Assembly (NCBI GenBank): GCA_023434265.1
Contig: JAEYTA010000172.1
Span: 1-21,602, forward strand
Reading direction: 5' to 3'
Origin: Pseudomonadota bacterium
Lineage (GTDB): Bacteria; Pseudomonadota; Alphaproteobacteria; Caulobacterales; Caulobacteraceae
Length of the DNA: 21,602 nt
The notes beneath the pieces are model-generated. The model was not told where the DNA came from and made no database searches. It saw nothing but the letters and a program-made list of their open reading frames with translations. Positions 14,210 through 21,602 of the stretch are shown here, one piece after another; position 1 is the stretch's first letter, and every line of letters starts with the position of its first letter. A program made the translations under genes and the position numbers.

Positions 14210-16116
14210 TGGCCCACGTTTCCGATCTCATCGCCACCGACATCGACGCCTATCTGTCGGCGCACCAGCACAAGAGCCTGCTGCGGCTGATCACCTGCGG
14301 CTCGGTCGACGACGGCAAGTCGACCCTGATCGGGCGGCTGCTCTACGACTCCAAGATGGTCTTCGACGACCAGATGTCGGCGCTGGAGGCGGACTCCAGG
14401 CGCGTCGGCACCCAGGGCGGCGAACTGGACTTCGCCCTTCTGGTCGATGGCCTCGCCGCCGAGCGCGAGCAGGGCATCACCATCGACGTCGCCTACCGCT
14501 TCTTCTCGACCGACCGGCGCAAATTCATCGTCGCCGACACCCCCGGCCACGAGCAGTACACCCGCAACATGGTCACCGGCGCCTCGACCGCCGACCTGGC
14601 CGTGGTGCTGATCGACGCCCGCAAGGGCGTGCTGACCCAGACCCGCCGGCACAGCTTCCTCGTCTCCCTGATCGGCATCCGGCATGTGGTGCTGGCGGTC
14701 AACAAGATGGACCTCGTGGACTGGTCGCAGGAGGTGTTCGACACCATCGTCGGCGAGTACCGCGAGTTCGCCGCCCAGCTGGGCATCGAGGACATCGTCT
14801 GCATCCCGATCTCGGGGCTGCGCGGCGACAACATCACCGCGCCCAGCGACAACAGCCCGTGGTACGACGGCCCCACCCTGATGGGCCACCTCGAGACGGT
14901 CGAGATCGACGAGGACCGCCTTCGCGCCCAGCCGTTCCGCATGCCGGTGCAGTGGGTCAACCGGCCGGACCTGAACTTCCGCGGCTTCGCCGGCCAGATC
15001 GCTTCCGGCCGCGTGGTTCCGGGCGACCGCATCCGCGCCCTGCCGTCGGGTCGCACCAGCACCGTGTCGCGCATCGTCAGCTTCGACGGCGACCTGTCGG
15101 AGGCCATGGCGGGCCAGTCGGTGACCCTGACCCTGGACGACGAGATCGACGTCTCGCGCGGCGACGTCATCGCCGCCGCCGACAGCCCGCCCGAGGTCGC
15201 CGACCAGTTCGAGACCACCCTGGTGTGGATGGCCGAGGAAGAGCTGCTGGCCGGCCGCTCCTACTGGCTCAAGATCGGCTCCAAGCTGGTCCCGGCCCAA
15301 GTCACGGACATCAAGCACAAGGTCAACGTCAACACGCTGGAGCAGCTGCCCGGCAAGACGCTCGAGCTGAACGAGATCGCGGTCTGCAACCTGTCGGTGG
15401 GCCAGCCGATCGCCTTCGATCCCTACCAGGACAACCGCGCCATGGGCGGTTTCATCCTGATCGACCGGATCACCAACGCCACGGTCGGCGCGGGCATGAT
15501 CCGCTTCGCCCTGCGCCGGTCGCACAACATCCACTGGCAGTCGCTGGACGTCTCCAAGGCCAACCGCGCCGCGATGAAGCACCAGACCCCGGCGGTGCTG
15601 TGGTTCACCGGCCTGTCCGGGGCGGGCAAGTCGACCATCGCCAACCTGGTCGAGAAACGGCTGCTCAGCGAGGGCAAGCACACCTACCTGCTGGACGGCG
15701 ACAACATCCGCCACGGGCTGAACAAGGATCTCGGCTTCACCGAGGCCGACCGGGTCGAGAACATCCGCCGCGTCGCCGAGGTGGCCCGGCTGATGGCCGA
15801 CGCCGGCCTGATCGTGCTGGTGTCCTTCATCTCGCCGTTCCGCGCCGAGCGCCGCATGGCGCGCGAGATGATGGAGCCGGGCGAATTCCTCGAGGTGTTC
15901 GTGGACACCCCGCTGGAGGTGGTCGAGGCGCGCGACGTCAAGGGCCTCTACGGCAAGGCGCGGCGCGGCGAACTGAAGAACTTCACCGGTATCGACAGCC
16001 CCTACGAGGCGCCGGAGAACGCGGACATCCGCATCGACACCACGCGGCTGTCGCCGGAAGACGCCTGCGAGGAGATCGTTCGCGCCCTGCGCGCCGCGGG
16101 ACGCCTCAATGGCTGA
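14209..16116 (+). CDS. cysNC: Bifunctional sulfate adenylyltransferase subunit 1 / APS kinase
   Basis: A 635-residue fusion that makes PAPS together with CysD. The CysN GTPase (residues 1 to about 450) has G1 GSVDDGKST (31-39), the EREQGITIDVAYRFF switch region (85-99), G3 DTPGH (110-114) and G4 NKMD (165-168), then EF-Tu-like beta-barrels. The CysC APS kinase (about 455-635) has Walker A GLSGAGKST (468-476), DGDNIRHGLNKDLGF (496-510) and SFISPFRAER (539-548), with the conserved serine at 542. Both halves appear intact. The enzyme supplies PAPS for sulfate reduction to cysteine or for sulfotransferases; the surrounding sugar genes make the second use worth considering. Confidence 0.96.
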   Translation: MAHVSDLIATDIDAYLSAHQHKSLLRLITCGSVDDGKSTLIGRLLYDSKMVFDDQMSALEADSRRVGTQGGELDFALLVDGLAAEREQGITIDVAYRFFSTDRRKFIVADTPGHEQYTRNMVTGASTADLAVVLIDARKGVLTQTRRHSFLVSLIGIRHVVLAVNKMDLVDWSQEVFDTIVGEYREFAAQLGIEDIVCIPISGLRGDNITAPSDNSPWYDGPTLMGHLETVEIDEDRLRAQPFRMPVQWVNRPDLNFRGFAGQIASGRVVPGDRIRALPSGRTSTVSRIVSFDGDLSEAMAGQSVTLTLDDEIDVSRGDVIAAADSPPEVADQFETTLVWMAEEELLAGRSYWLKIGSKLVPAQVTDIKHKVNVNTLEQLPGKTLELNEIAVCNLSVGQPIAFDPYQDNRAMGGFILIDRITNATVGAGMIRFALRRSHNIHWQSLDVSKANRAAMKHQTPAVLWFTGLSGAGKSTIANLVEKRLLSEGKHTYLLDGDNIRHGLNKDLGFTEADRVENIRRVAEVARLMADAGLIVLVSFISPFRAERRMAREMMEPGEFLEVFVDTPLEVVEARDVKGLYGKARRGELKNFTGIDSPYEAPENADIRIDTTRLSPEDACEEIVRALRAAGRLNG

Positions 16117-16149
16117 CGACGCCCGCCATCGCCGGCCTCGGAGGGGATG

Positions 16150-16926
16150 ATGGAGGACTTCCTCCTCTTCGCCGCGGTGGGATTCGCCGCCCAGCTGGTC
16201 GACGGCGCCCTGGGCATGGCCTACGGCGTGGTCTGCTCGACGGTGCTGCTGAGCCTCGGGGTGCCGCCGGCGACCTCGTCGGCCAGCGTGCACGCCTCGA
16301 AGGTGTTCACCGGCGCGGCCTCGGCCCTGTCGCATGTGGGTCATCGCAACGTCGACTTCCGCACCCTGGTCCCGCTGGCCGGGGCCGGCGTCGTAGGCGG
16401 TGTGGTCGGCGCCATGATCCTGACCTCGATCGAGGGCGCGGCCATCAAGCCCTACGTCATCGCCTGGCTGGGGCTGATGGGGCTGGTCATCCTCTATCGC
16501 GCCTGGCGCGGGGTGACGCCGCGCACCGCGCCGTTCAAGGCCCCGCTGCCGCTGGGCTTCGTCGGCGGCGTGCTCGACGCCATGGGCGGGGGCGGCTGGG
16601 GCCCGACGGTGACCACCACCCTGGTGGGCTCGGGCACGCCGCCGCGCCAGGCCATCGGCACCTCGAACACCTCGGAATTCTTCGTCGCCGTCGCCGTATC
16701 GTCGGCCTTCGTTTTCGCGCTCGTCACCGGCCATTGGCAGGATGCCGAGGGGCTCGAGGGTCACGCCTGGGCGGTCGGCGGGCTCGTCGTCGGGGGCGTG
16801 GTCGCCGCCCCCCTGGCCGGCTGGATCACCAAGGTCCTGCCGGCGCGCGGACTGACCTGGGTGGTCGGGACGCTGGTTCTCGGTCTCGCCCTCTACCAGG
16901 GCGCACAAATGATGGGTCTCGTCTGA
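16150..16926 (+). CDS. TSUP (TauE/SafE) family sulfur-compound transporter
   Basis: A 258-residue polytopic membrane protein of the TSUP family with about eight hydrophobic segments. The duplicated family pattern is visible: GFAAQLVDGALGMAYG near the N-terminus and GFVGGVLDAMGGGGWGP in the middle, followed by GTSNTSEFF. Members move sulfite, sulfonates, thiosulfate or sulfate; direction and substrate cannot be read from sequence. Two adjacent ATGs exist at 16147 and 16150. The GGAGG at 16140-16144 sits five bases before the second, so I prefer 16150. It lies 33 bases after cysNC and its stop overlaps the cysQ ATG by one base, placing it inside the sulfate activation operon. Confidence 0.87.
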   Translation: MEDFLLFAAVGFAAQLVDGALGMAYGVVCSTVLLSLGVPPATSSASVHASKVFTGAASALSHVGHRNVDFRTLVPLAGAGVVGGVVGAMILTSIEGAAIKPYVIAWLGLMGLVILYRAWRGVTPRTAPFKAPLPLGFVGGVLDAMGGGGWGPTVTTTLVGSGTPPRQAIGTSNTSEFFVAVAVSSAFVFALVTGHWQDAEGLEGHAWAVGGLVVGGVVAAPLAGWITKVLPARGLTWVVGTLVLGLALYQGAQMMGLV

Positions 16927-17720
16927 TGCTCGCCAACGCTCCCGCCGCCGCGGCCCACGACCTGGAGGCCGACGCCGACCTCGCCGAGCGCCTCGCGCGC
17001 ACGGCCGGGGAGCTGCTGACCGTGCTGCAGCGCTCCGGACATTTCGAGGGCAAGGCGCTGGGCGCGGCCGGCGACGCCGTCTCGCACGCCTTCCTCGTCC
17101 GCGCCCTTGCCGAGGCCCGGCCCGGCGACGGCCTGCTGTCGGAGGAGGGGGCGGCCGACCCCGCGCGCCTGACCAATTCCCGCACTTGGATCGTCGACCC
17201 GCTGGACGGCACCCGAGAGTATTCGGAGGGACGCACCGACTGGGCCGTGCACGTCGCCCTGGCCATCGACGGCGAGGCGGTGGTGGGGGCGGTGGGCCTG
17301 CCCGGACTCGACGCCGTGCTGTGCACGCGCGCCCCGCTGCCGGCGTGCGAGGCGGCGGCCCGGCCCCGCATGCTGGTCAGCCGCACCCGCCCCGGCGCGG
17401 ACAGCGTCGCCGTCGCCGAGGCCATAGGCGCCGACCTGGTGGCCATGGGTTCGGCCGGCGCCAAGGCCATGGCCGTGGTCCGCGGCGAGGCGGAGATCTA
17501 CCTGCACAGCGGCGGCCAGTACGAATGGGACTCCTGCGCCCCCGTCGCCGTGGCCCGCGCCTGCGGCCTGCACGTGTCGCGCGCCGACGGCTCGCCGCTC
17601 CGTTACAACTGCGAGAACCCCTGGCTCCCCGACCTGCTGATCTGCCGTCCCGAATGGGCGCAGCCGGTGCTGGCCGCGCGGGCCGCGCTCGACCACACGC
17701 AAGGGAGCGCCCGGTCGTGA
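16926..17720 (+). CDS. cysQ: 3'(2'),5'-bisphosphate nucleotidase, CysQ-like
   Basis: A 264-residue inositol-monophosphatase-family enzyme predicted to hydrolyse PAP (adenosine 3',5'-bisphosphate), the product left after PAPS is used. Metal-site motifs are SEEG at 72-75, WIVDPLDGTREYSEG at 88-102 and the C-terminal GGQYEWDSCAPVAVA. The N-terminal motif is GDAVSHAFL rather than the usual PVTEAD form, as in some CysQ subgroups. The start ATG at 16926 overlaps the transporter stop. The stop overlaps the GTG of the following dehydratase by four bases. That links PAP removal to sugar synthesis genes at the level of translation. Confidence 0.87.
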   Translation: MLANAPAAAAHDLEADADLAERLARTAGELLTVLQRSGHFEGKALGAAGDAVSHAFLVRALAEARPGDGLLSEEGAADPARLTNSRTWIVDPLDGTREYSEGRTDWAVHVALAIDGEAVVGAVGLPGLDAVLCTRAPLPACEAAARPRMLVSRTRPGADSVAVAEAIGADLVAMGSAGAKAMAVVRGEAEIYLHSGGQYEWDSCAPVAVARACGLHVSRADGSPLRYNCENPWLPDLLICRPEWAQPVLAARAALDHTQGSARS

Positions 17721-19639
17721 TCTCCCAGCTGCTCCGCGGACTGGACTCGAACACCAAGTGGGCGGTGAAGGCGCTGCTCCACGTCGGCGCCCTGTTCGTC
17801 GCCTTCCTGCTGGCCTACGAGCTGCGCCGGGCGCTGCCGATCGAGTGGTGGTTCACCGATCCCGACGCCACGCGCGTGCTGCGCTGGGCGGCCCTGTTCG
17901 CGGCCTTCGGCGGGCTGGTCGAACTGGTCTTCCAGACCGAGCGCTCGGCCTGGCGCTTCGCCTCGATGCACGAGGTCGTCGGCATCGTCCGCAACGTGAC
18001 CATCGCCACCGGCATCTTCCTCGCCGCCATCTTCATCATGGACCGCGGCGTCGAACTGCCCCGCTCGGTGCTGCCGCTGGCGTGGGTGCTGGGCATCATC
18101 GCCCTCGTAGGCATTCGCCTGATGTGGCGGCTGCGGCACGACCGCGAACCGCTACGCCAGCTCCTGCCGCGCTGGTTCGGCAAGGACGCCGCACGCGGCG
18201 CGCCGCTGCTGATCGTCGGTTCGATGGAGGCCGCGGACCAGCAGCTGCGCCACATCCGCGCCGACGCCGCCTCGACCTACCGCCCCATCGGCGTCATCAG
18301 TCTCGACCCCAAGGACATCGGCGTGCGCATCCACGGCGTGCCGGTCCTCGACACGGTCGACCGCTGGCGGCCCGGGCGCCTGGAGAGCGGGCGGGGCGGC
18401 GCGCCGGCCATCCTGTTCGTCGACGATCCCGTGCGCACCATCGGCCTGACCCCCGGGCAGATCGGCGAGCTGCGCAAGGGCGGGCACGTCCTGCTCCGCC
18501 CGCAGAGCATGGGCGAACTGGGCGCCGACGTTTCGGTGCGGGACGCGCTGAAGGAGATTCCGCTCGAGGAGTTCCTGCCGCGCAAGCCGATCGACCTCGA
18601 CCCCGAGCCGGTCCGCGCCCTGGTCGCCGGCAAGCGCGTGCTGGTCACCGGCGCCGGCGGCAGCATCGGATCGGAGATCGCCCGCCAGCTGGTCGCCTTT
18701 GGCTGCGCACACCTGACCCTGGTCGACCACTCCGAGTTCCTGCTGTTCGAGATCGACCGCGAGCTCTCGGGCCTGCGCGCCCAGCCGGGCCGCAGCGCCG
18801 TGCTCGCCAATGTCCGCGACGAGGCGCGCATGGCCGAGGTGTTCCGCACCGAACGGCCCGACATCGTCTTCCACGCCGCCGCCCTGAAGCATGTCGCCCT
18901 GGTCGAGAACAATCCGGCCGAGGGGGTGCTGACCAATGTGCTGGGGACGTGGAACGTGGTCGCCGGCGCGGTCGCCGCGGGCGCCGAGCAGGTGGTGCTG
19001 ATCTCCACCGACAAGGCCGTCGCCCCGACCAGCATGATGGGCTCGACCAAGCGCATCGCCGAGGCCCTGATGGAGCTGGTCGCGCCCGGTTCGACCCGGC
19101 TGGCGGTGGTCCGCTTCGGCAATGTGCTGGGCTCGGCCGGCTCGGTGGTGCCGATCTTCCGCGACCAGATCGCCGCCGGCGGGCCGGTGACCATCACCCA
19201 CCCGGATGTCGAACGCTATTTCATGACCATCCCCGAGGCGGTGCAGCTGGTGTTGCACGCCGCCAGCCTGAACGCGCGGGCGCCGCAGCGGAACGTGGGC
19301 AAGTATGTGCTGGAGATGGGCCAGCCGGTGAAGATCATCGAACTGGCCCGCCAGATGATCCAGCTCAGCGGCAAGACGCCCGACGTCGATATCGAGATCC
19401 GCGTCACCGGCCTGAAGCCCGGCGAGAAGCTGACCGAGGCCCTGCTCGACGATGACGAACAGGCCGAGCCCTGCCTCGAAGGGGTGAACTGCATCACCTC
19501 GACCGGCGGCTCGCCGCTGACGGCGGCGGCCATGGACGACCTGCTGCGGGTCGCGCGCGCCGGCGACGCCTGCGCCGTCGCCAAGGGCGTGCGCGAAACG
19601 GTGCGCCGGCTTCGCGAAGCCCCTCCGGATCGCGCCTGA
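17717..19639 (+). CDS. Membrane-bound UDP-GlcNAc 4,6-dehydratase (WbpM/PglF/CapD type)
   Basis: A 640-residue protein with an N-terminal membrane part of about four helices (roughly 17-38, 54-72, 90-108 and 117-137). A CoA-binding-like nucleotide domain follows (about 162-290), then the catalytic SDR domain (about 305-600). NAD binding is by GAGGSIG (312-318); ISTDKA (429-434) and Met441-x-x-x-Lys445 (MGSTK) replace the usual Tyr-x-x-x-Lys, as is normal for the FlaA1/WbpM group. It should form UDP-4-keto-6-deoxy-GlcNAc at the inner membrane, a precursor of QuiNAc, FucNAc or bacillosamine-type sugars. The GTG start at 17717 overlaps the cysQ stop (GTGA). It is distinct from the soluble LegB-type enzyme at the left of the window. 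Confidence 0.9.
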   Translation: MISQLLRGLDSNTKWAVKALLHVGALFVAFLLAYELRRALPIEWWFTDPDATRVLRWAALFAAFGGLVELVFQTERSAWRFASMHEVVGIVRNVTIATGIFLAAIFIMDRGVELPRSVLPLAWVLGIIALVGIRLMWRLRHDREPLRQLLPRWFGKDAARGAPLLIVGSMEAADQQLRHIRADAASTYRPIGVISLDPKDIGVRIHGVPVLDTVDRWRPGRLESGRGGAPAILFVDDPVRTIGLTPGQIGELRKGGHVLLRPQSMGELGADVSVRDALKEIPLEEFLPRKPIDLDPEPVRALVAGKRVLVTGAGGSIGSEIARQLVAFGCAHLTLVDHSEFLLFEIDRELSGLRAQPGRSAVLANVRDEARMAEVFRTERPDIVFHAAALKHVALVENNPAEGVLTNVLGTWNVVAGAVAAGAEQVVLISTDKAVAPTSMMGSTKRIAEALMELVAPGSTRLAVVRFGNVLGSAGSVVPIFRDQIAAGGPVTITHPDVERYFMTIPEAVQLVLHAASLNARAPQRNVGKYVLEMGQPVKIIELARQMIQLSGKTPDVDIEIRVTGLKPGEKLTEALLDDDEQAEPCLEGVNCITSTGGSPLTAAAMDDLLRVARAGDACAVAKGVRETVRRLREAPPDRA

Positions 19640-19698
19640 CCTCCACAACCCCAACGATACGCCGCCCTTCCGACCGGGCCGAAGACCGAGCAAAGACC

Positions 19699-21060
19699 AT
19701 GACCCAATCGTCCACCTCTCCCACCGTCGCGCCTGCGGTCGACGACCTGATCCGCCGCCTCGCCGCGCGTGACGCCACGCTGGCGGTGGTGGGTCTGGGC
19801 TACGTCGGCCTGCCGCTGTCGGTCGCCGCGCACCGCGCCGGCTTCCGGGTGCTCGGCTTCGACGTCGACCAGACCAAGATCGAACGGCTTTCCGCGGGCG
19901 GCAGCCCGGTCGGCACCGTGCCCGACGAATACGTGCGCAACATGCTGGCCGACGGCCGCTTCCGGCCGACCGCCGCCGTGGCCGAGCTGGCCGAGGCCGA
20001 CGCCCTGATCATCTGCGTGCCAACCCCGATCGACCTGCACCGCAATCCGGACCTGTCCTATGTGGTCAACACCACGGAGATGCTGGCGACCGTGCTGCGC
20101 CCGGGCCAGATCGTGGTGCTGGAGTCGACGACCTGGCCGGGGACCACGGACGAGGTGGTCAGGCCGATCCTCGAGCGCGGCGGCATGAAGGCCGGCGTCG
20201 ACTTCCTGCTCGCCTACGCGCCGGAGCGCGAGGATCCGGGCAATCCGAATTTCGAGACCTCGACCATCCCGCGTGTGGTGGGGGCCGACGACGACCATTC
20301 GCGCAAGGCCGCCGAACTGATCTACAGCGCCGTGGTCGAGCGCGTCGTGCCGGTGTCCTCGACCCGTACGGCCGAGGCCGTGAAGCTGACCGAGAACATC
20401 TATCGCGCGGTCAACATCGCCCTCGTGAACGAGCTGAAGCTGATCTACGGCAAGATGGGCATCAATGTCTGGGAGGTCATCGACGCCGCCCGGACCAAGC
20501 CCTTCGGCTTCCAGGCCTTCTATCCGGGGCCCGGCCTGGGCGGCCACTGCATTCCGGTCGACCCCTTCTACCTGACCTGGAAGGCGCGGGAGTTCGAGGT
20601 GCCGACCCGCTTCATCGAGCTGGCCGGCGAGGTCAACGCCGACGCCCCGCGCGAGGTGATCGCCGCCCTCGGCGACGCCCTGGGCGAACGCCTGCGCAAG
20701 AGCGTCGCCGGCTCGCGCATCCTGCTGCTCGGCCTGGCCTACAAGAAGAACGTCGACGACATGCGCGAGAGCCCGTCGCCCAAGATCCTCGAGGATCTCG
20801 AGGGGCGCGGCGCCCAGGTCGACTTCCACGACCCGTTCATTCCGACCATCCCGATGACGCGCGAGCACGCCGGCCTGGCCGGGCGGGCCAGCATCGAATG
20901 GACCGCCGAGAACCTCGCCGCCTACGACGTGGCCCTGATCTGCACCGACCACGACGCGGTGGACTACCAGCAGCTCGTCGACAGCGTGCCGCTGGTCATC
21001 GACACCCGCAACGCCACCCGGGCCATCACGCGCGGGCGGGAGCGGATCGTCCTCGCCTGA
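19699..21060 (+). CDS. wbpA: UDP-N-acetylglucosamine 6-dehydrogenase (WbpA-like)
   Basis: A 453-residue nucleotide-sugar dehydrogenase that oxidises C6 of a UDP-hexosamine in two NAD-dependent steps. The Rossmann motif GLGYVG is at 32-37. CVPTPID (106-112), ESTTWPGTT (142-150) and YAPERED (173-179) follow. The catalytic Cys284 lies in GGHCIPVDPFYL (281-292), the form typical of WbpA/UDP-GlcNAc dehydrogenases rather than UDP-glucose dehydrogenases. GLAYKKNVDDMRESPSP marks the C-terminal UDP-binding domain. It starts 59 bases after the dehydratase with a weak ribosome binding site (GAGCAAAG). The product, UDP-GlcNAcA, could be used directly or enter a diacetamido-uronic-acid pathway. UDP-GalNAc or UDP-ManNAc dehydrogenase activity is an alternative. 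Confidence 0.85.
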   Translation: MTQSSTSPTVAPAVDDLIRRLAARDATLAVVGLGYVGLPLSVAAHRAGFRVLGFDVDQTKIERLSAGGSPVGTVPDEYVRNMLADGRFRPTAAVAELAEADALIICVPTPIDLHRNPDLSYVVNTTEMLATVLRPGQIVVLESTTWPGTTDEVVRPILERGGMKAGVDFLLAYAPEREDPGNPNFETSTIPRVVGADDDHSRKAAELIYSAVVERVVPVSSTRTAEAVKLTENIYRAVNIALVNELKLIYGKMGINVWEVIDAARTKPFGFQAFYPGPGLGGHCIPVDPFYLTWKAREFEVPTRFIELAGEVNADAPREVIAALGDALGERLRKSVAGSRILLLGLAYKKNVDDMRESPSPKILEDLEGRGAQVDFHDPFIPTIPMTREHAGLAGRASIEWTAENLAAYDVALICTDHDAVDYQQLVDSVPLVIDTRNATRAITRGRERIVLA

Positions 21061-21068
21061 TCGACCGG

Positions 21069-21098
21069 CGAGGCGGCGGCCTTCAGGCCGTCGCCTCG
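21069..21098. terminator. Long hairpin between convergent wbpA and aminotransferase genes
   Basis: A 13-bp stem (21069-21081 with 21086-21098, one G-T pair) closes over a TTCA loop. The loop contains the stop codon of the minus-strand aminotransferase, so one arm is coding. It begins nine bases after the wbpA stop. No T-run follows on either strand, but the stem is the strongest in the window and suits a bidirectional terminator. Confidence 0.6.
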
Positions 21099-21602
21099 GC
21101 CAGCACCGCGTCCAGCACGACGCAGGCCCTGTCGACCTCGGCGTCGGTCAGGGTCGGGTGCACCAGCATGGCCAGGCTGGTCTCGCCCAGCATCCGGGCG
21201 TTGTGCAGGCGCTGTGCGGGACGCCAGCCCGTGTCGTCGAAGGCCTTCTCCAGATAGACCTCCGAGGCCGAGCCGTGGAAGCACGGCACGCCGCGCTCCG
21301 TAACGGTGTCGACGATGCGGTCGCGGCTCCAGCCGTGCGCCAGCCGTTCGGGCCGGACGAAGGCGTAGAAGCGATACCAGGCGTGGACCACATGCTCGGG
21401 CACGGCGGGGATGCGAACAACGTCGTGACGGGCGCACGCCGCCGTCAGGGCCTCCGCGATCTGCGTCCGGCGCCGCGTCCATTCCGGCATCCGCTCCAGC
21501 TGGATCAGGCCGATGGCGGCCTGCATCTCGATCATCCGCCAGTTGGTGCCGAAGCTGTCGTGCACCAGCCGCGGACCGGGCGGGTGCTCACGCTCGTAGA
21601 CC
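21083..21602 (-). CDS. DegT/DnrJ/EryC1/StrS family sugar aminotransferase, C-terminal part
   Basis: About 172 codons, open at the right edge of the window; the true start lies outside. The frame reads through the internal GTG at 21565 without a stop. FGTNWRMIEMQAAIG is the conserved family segment after the PLP-lysine region, followed by QLERMPEW. The C-terminal GSASEVYLEKAF, ETSLAMLVHPTLT and a final helix are also typical. These PLP enzymes transaminate keto-sugars, most often 4-keto-6-deoxy sugars made by WbpM/PglF-type dehydratases such as the one encoded at 17717-19639. The catalytic lysine is outside the window, so activity cannot be confirmed. A LegC or perosamine/viosamine-type function cannot be excluded. 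Confidence 0.85.
   Translation of the reverse strand, partial: VYEREHPPGPRLVHDSFGTNWRMIEMQAAIGLIQLERMPEWTRRRTQIAEALTAACARHDVVRIPAVPEHVVHAWYRFYAFVRPERLAHGWSRDRIVDTVTERGVPCFHGSASEVYLEKAFDDTGWRPAQRLHNARMLGETSLAMLVHPTLTDAEVDRACVVLDAVLAEATA

Noticed and set aside
14200..16908. Very long minus-strand open frame opposite cysNC and the TSUP gene
   Set aside because: It mirrors third-position GC bias on the opposite strand, has a histidine/glutamine/arginine-rich composition with no domain pattern, and lies opposite certain genes.
1..21602. CRISPR arrays, tRNA genes, insertion sequences, phage genes, toxin-antitoxin or defence genes
   Set aside because: None recognised by eye on either strand; no short regularly spaced repeats, transposase motifs or cloverleaf-like sequences were seen.

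Overview
The window is about 21.6 kb of very GC-rich DNA with strong third-position GC bias, so long spurious ORFs occur on both strands. Gene content and protein style suggest an alphaproteobacterium, most likely of the Caulobacterales (Caulobacter, Brevundimonas or Phenylobacterium type). That placement is inference from recognition of the proteins, not a computed assignment. No tRNA, rRNA, CRISPR array, insertion sequence or phage gene was seen. The whole window reads as one cell-surface polysaccharide and glycoconjugate locus.

Region 1 (1-5510): after the 5' end of a divergent lipoprotein gene (1-120, minus), a tight plus-strand operon encodes legionaminic-acid-type nonulosonate biosynthesis. 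Its genes are a LegB-type 4,6-dehydratase, a NeuC/LegG hydrolysing 2-epimerase, a NeuB/LegI synthase and a PtmE-type CBS-domain sugar-1-phosphate nucleotidyltransferase. The first three are joined by 4-base start/stop overlaps. The aminotransferase, N-acetyltransferase and CMP-sugar synthetase steps (LegC, LegH, LegF) are not in the operon. A PPP-type metallophosphoesterase follows.

Region 2 (5530-11718, minus strand): polymerisation and export genes. In transcription order these are a Wza-type export lipoprotein, a Wzc/ExoP-type tyrosine autokinase and copolymerase, a membrane-anchored accessory protein coupled to it, a small exported single-helix protein with its own promoter, and an O-antigen-ligase/polymerase-family membrane protein.

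Region 3 (11928-21060, plus strand): a UDP-glucuronate 4-epimerase-like enzyme, then after a regulatory-looking gap a sulfate activation set (cysD, cysNC, a TSUP/TauE-SafE transporter, cysQ). The set is directly coupled to a FlaA1/WbpM/CapD-type UDP-GlcNAc 4,6-dehydratase and followed by a WbpA-type UDP-GlcNAc 6-dehydrogenase. The right edge (21083-21602, minus) holds the C-terminal part of a DegT-family sugar aminotransferase, convergent with wbpA across a long hairpin.

Taken together, the genes supply nucleotide-activated amino sugars, uronic acids and a nonulosonic acid, and polymerise and export a polysaccharide. Placing PAPS synthesis and PAP removal inside the locus raises the possibility that the polymer is sulfated. 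No sulfotransferase, flippase or glycosyltransferase is visible in the window, so that remains a hypothesis.
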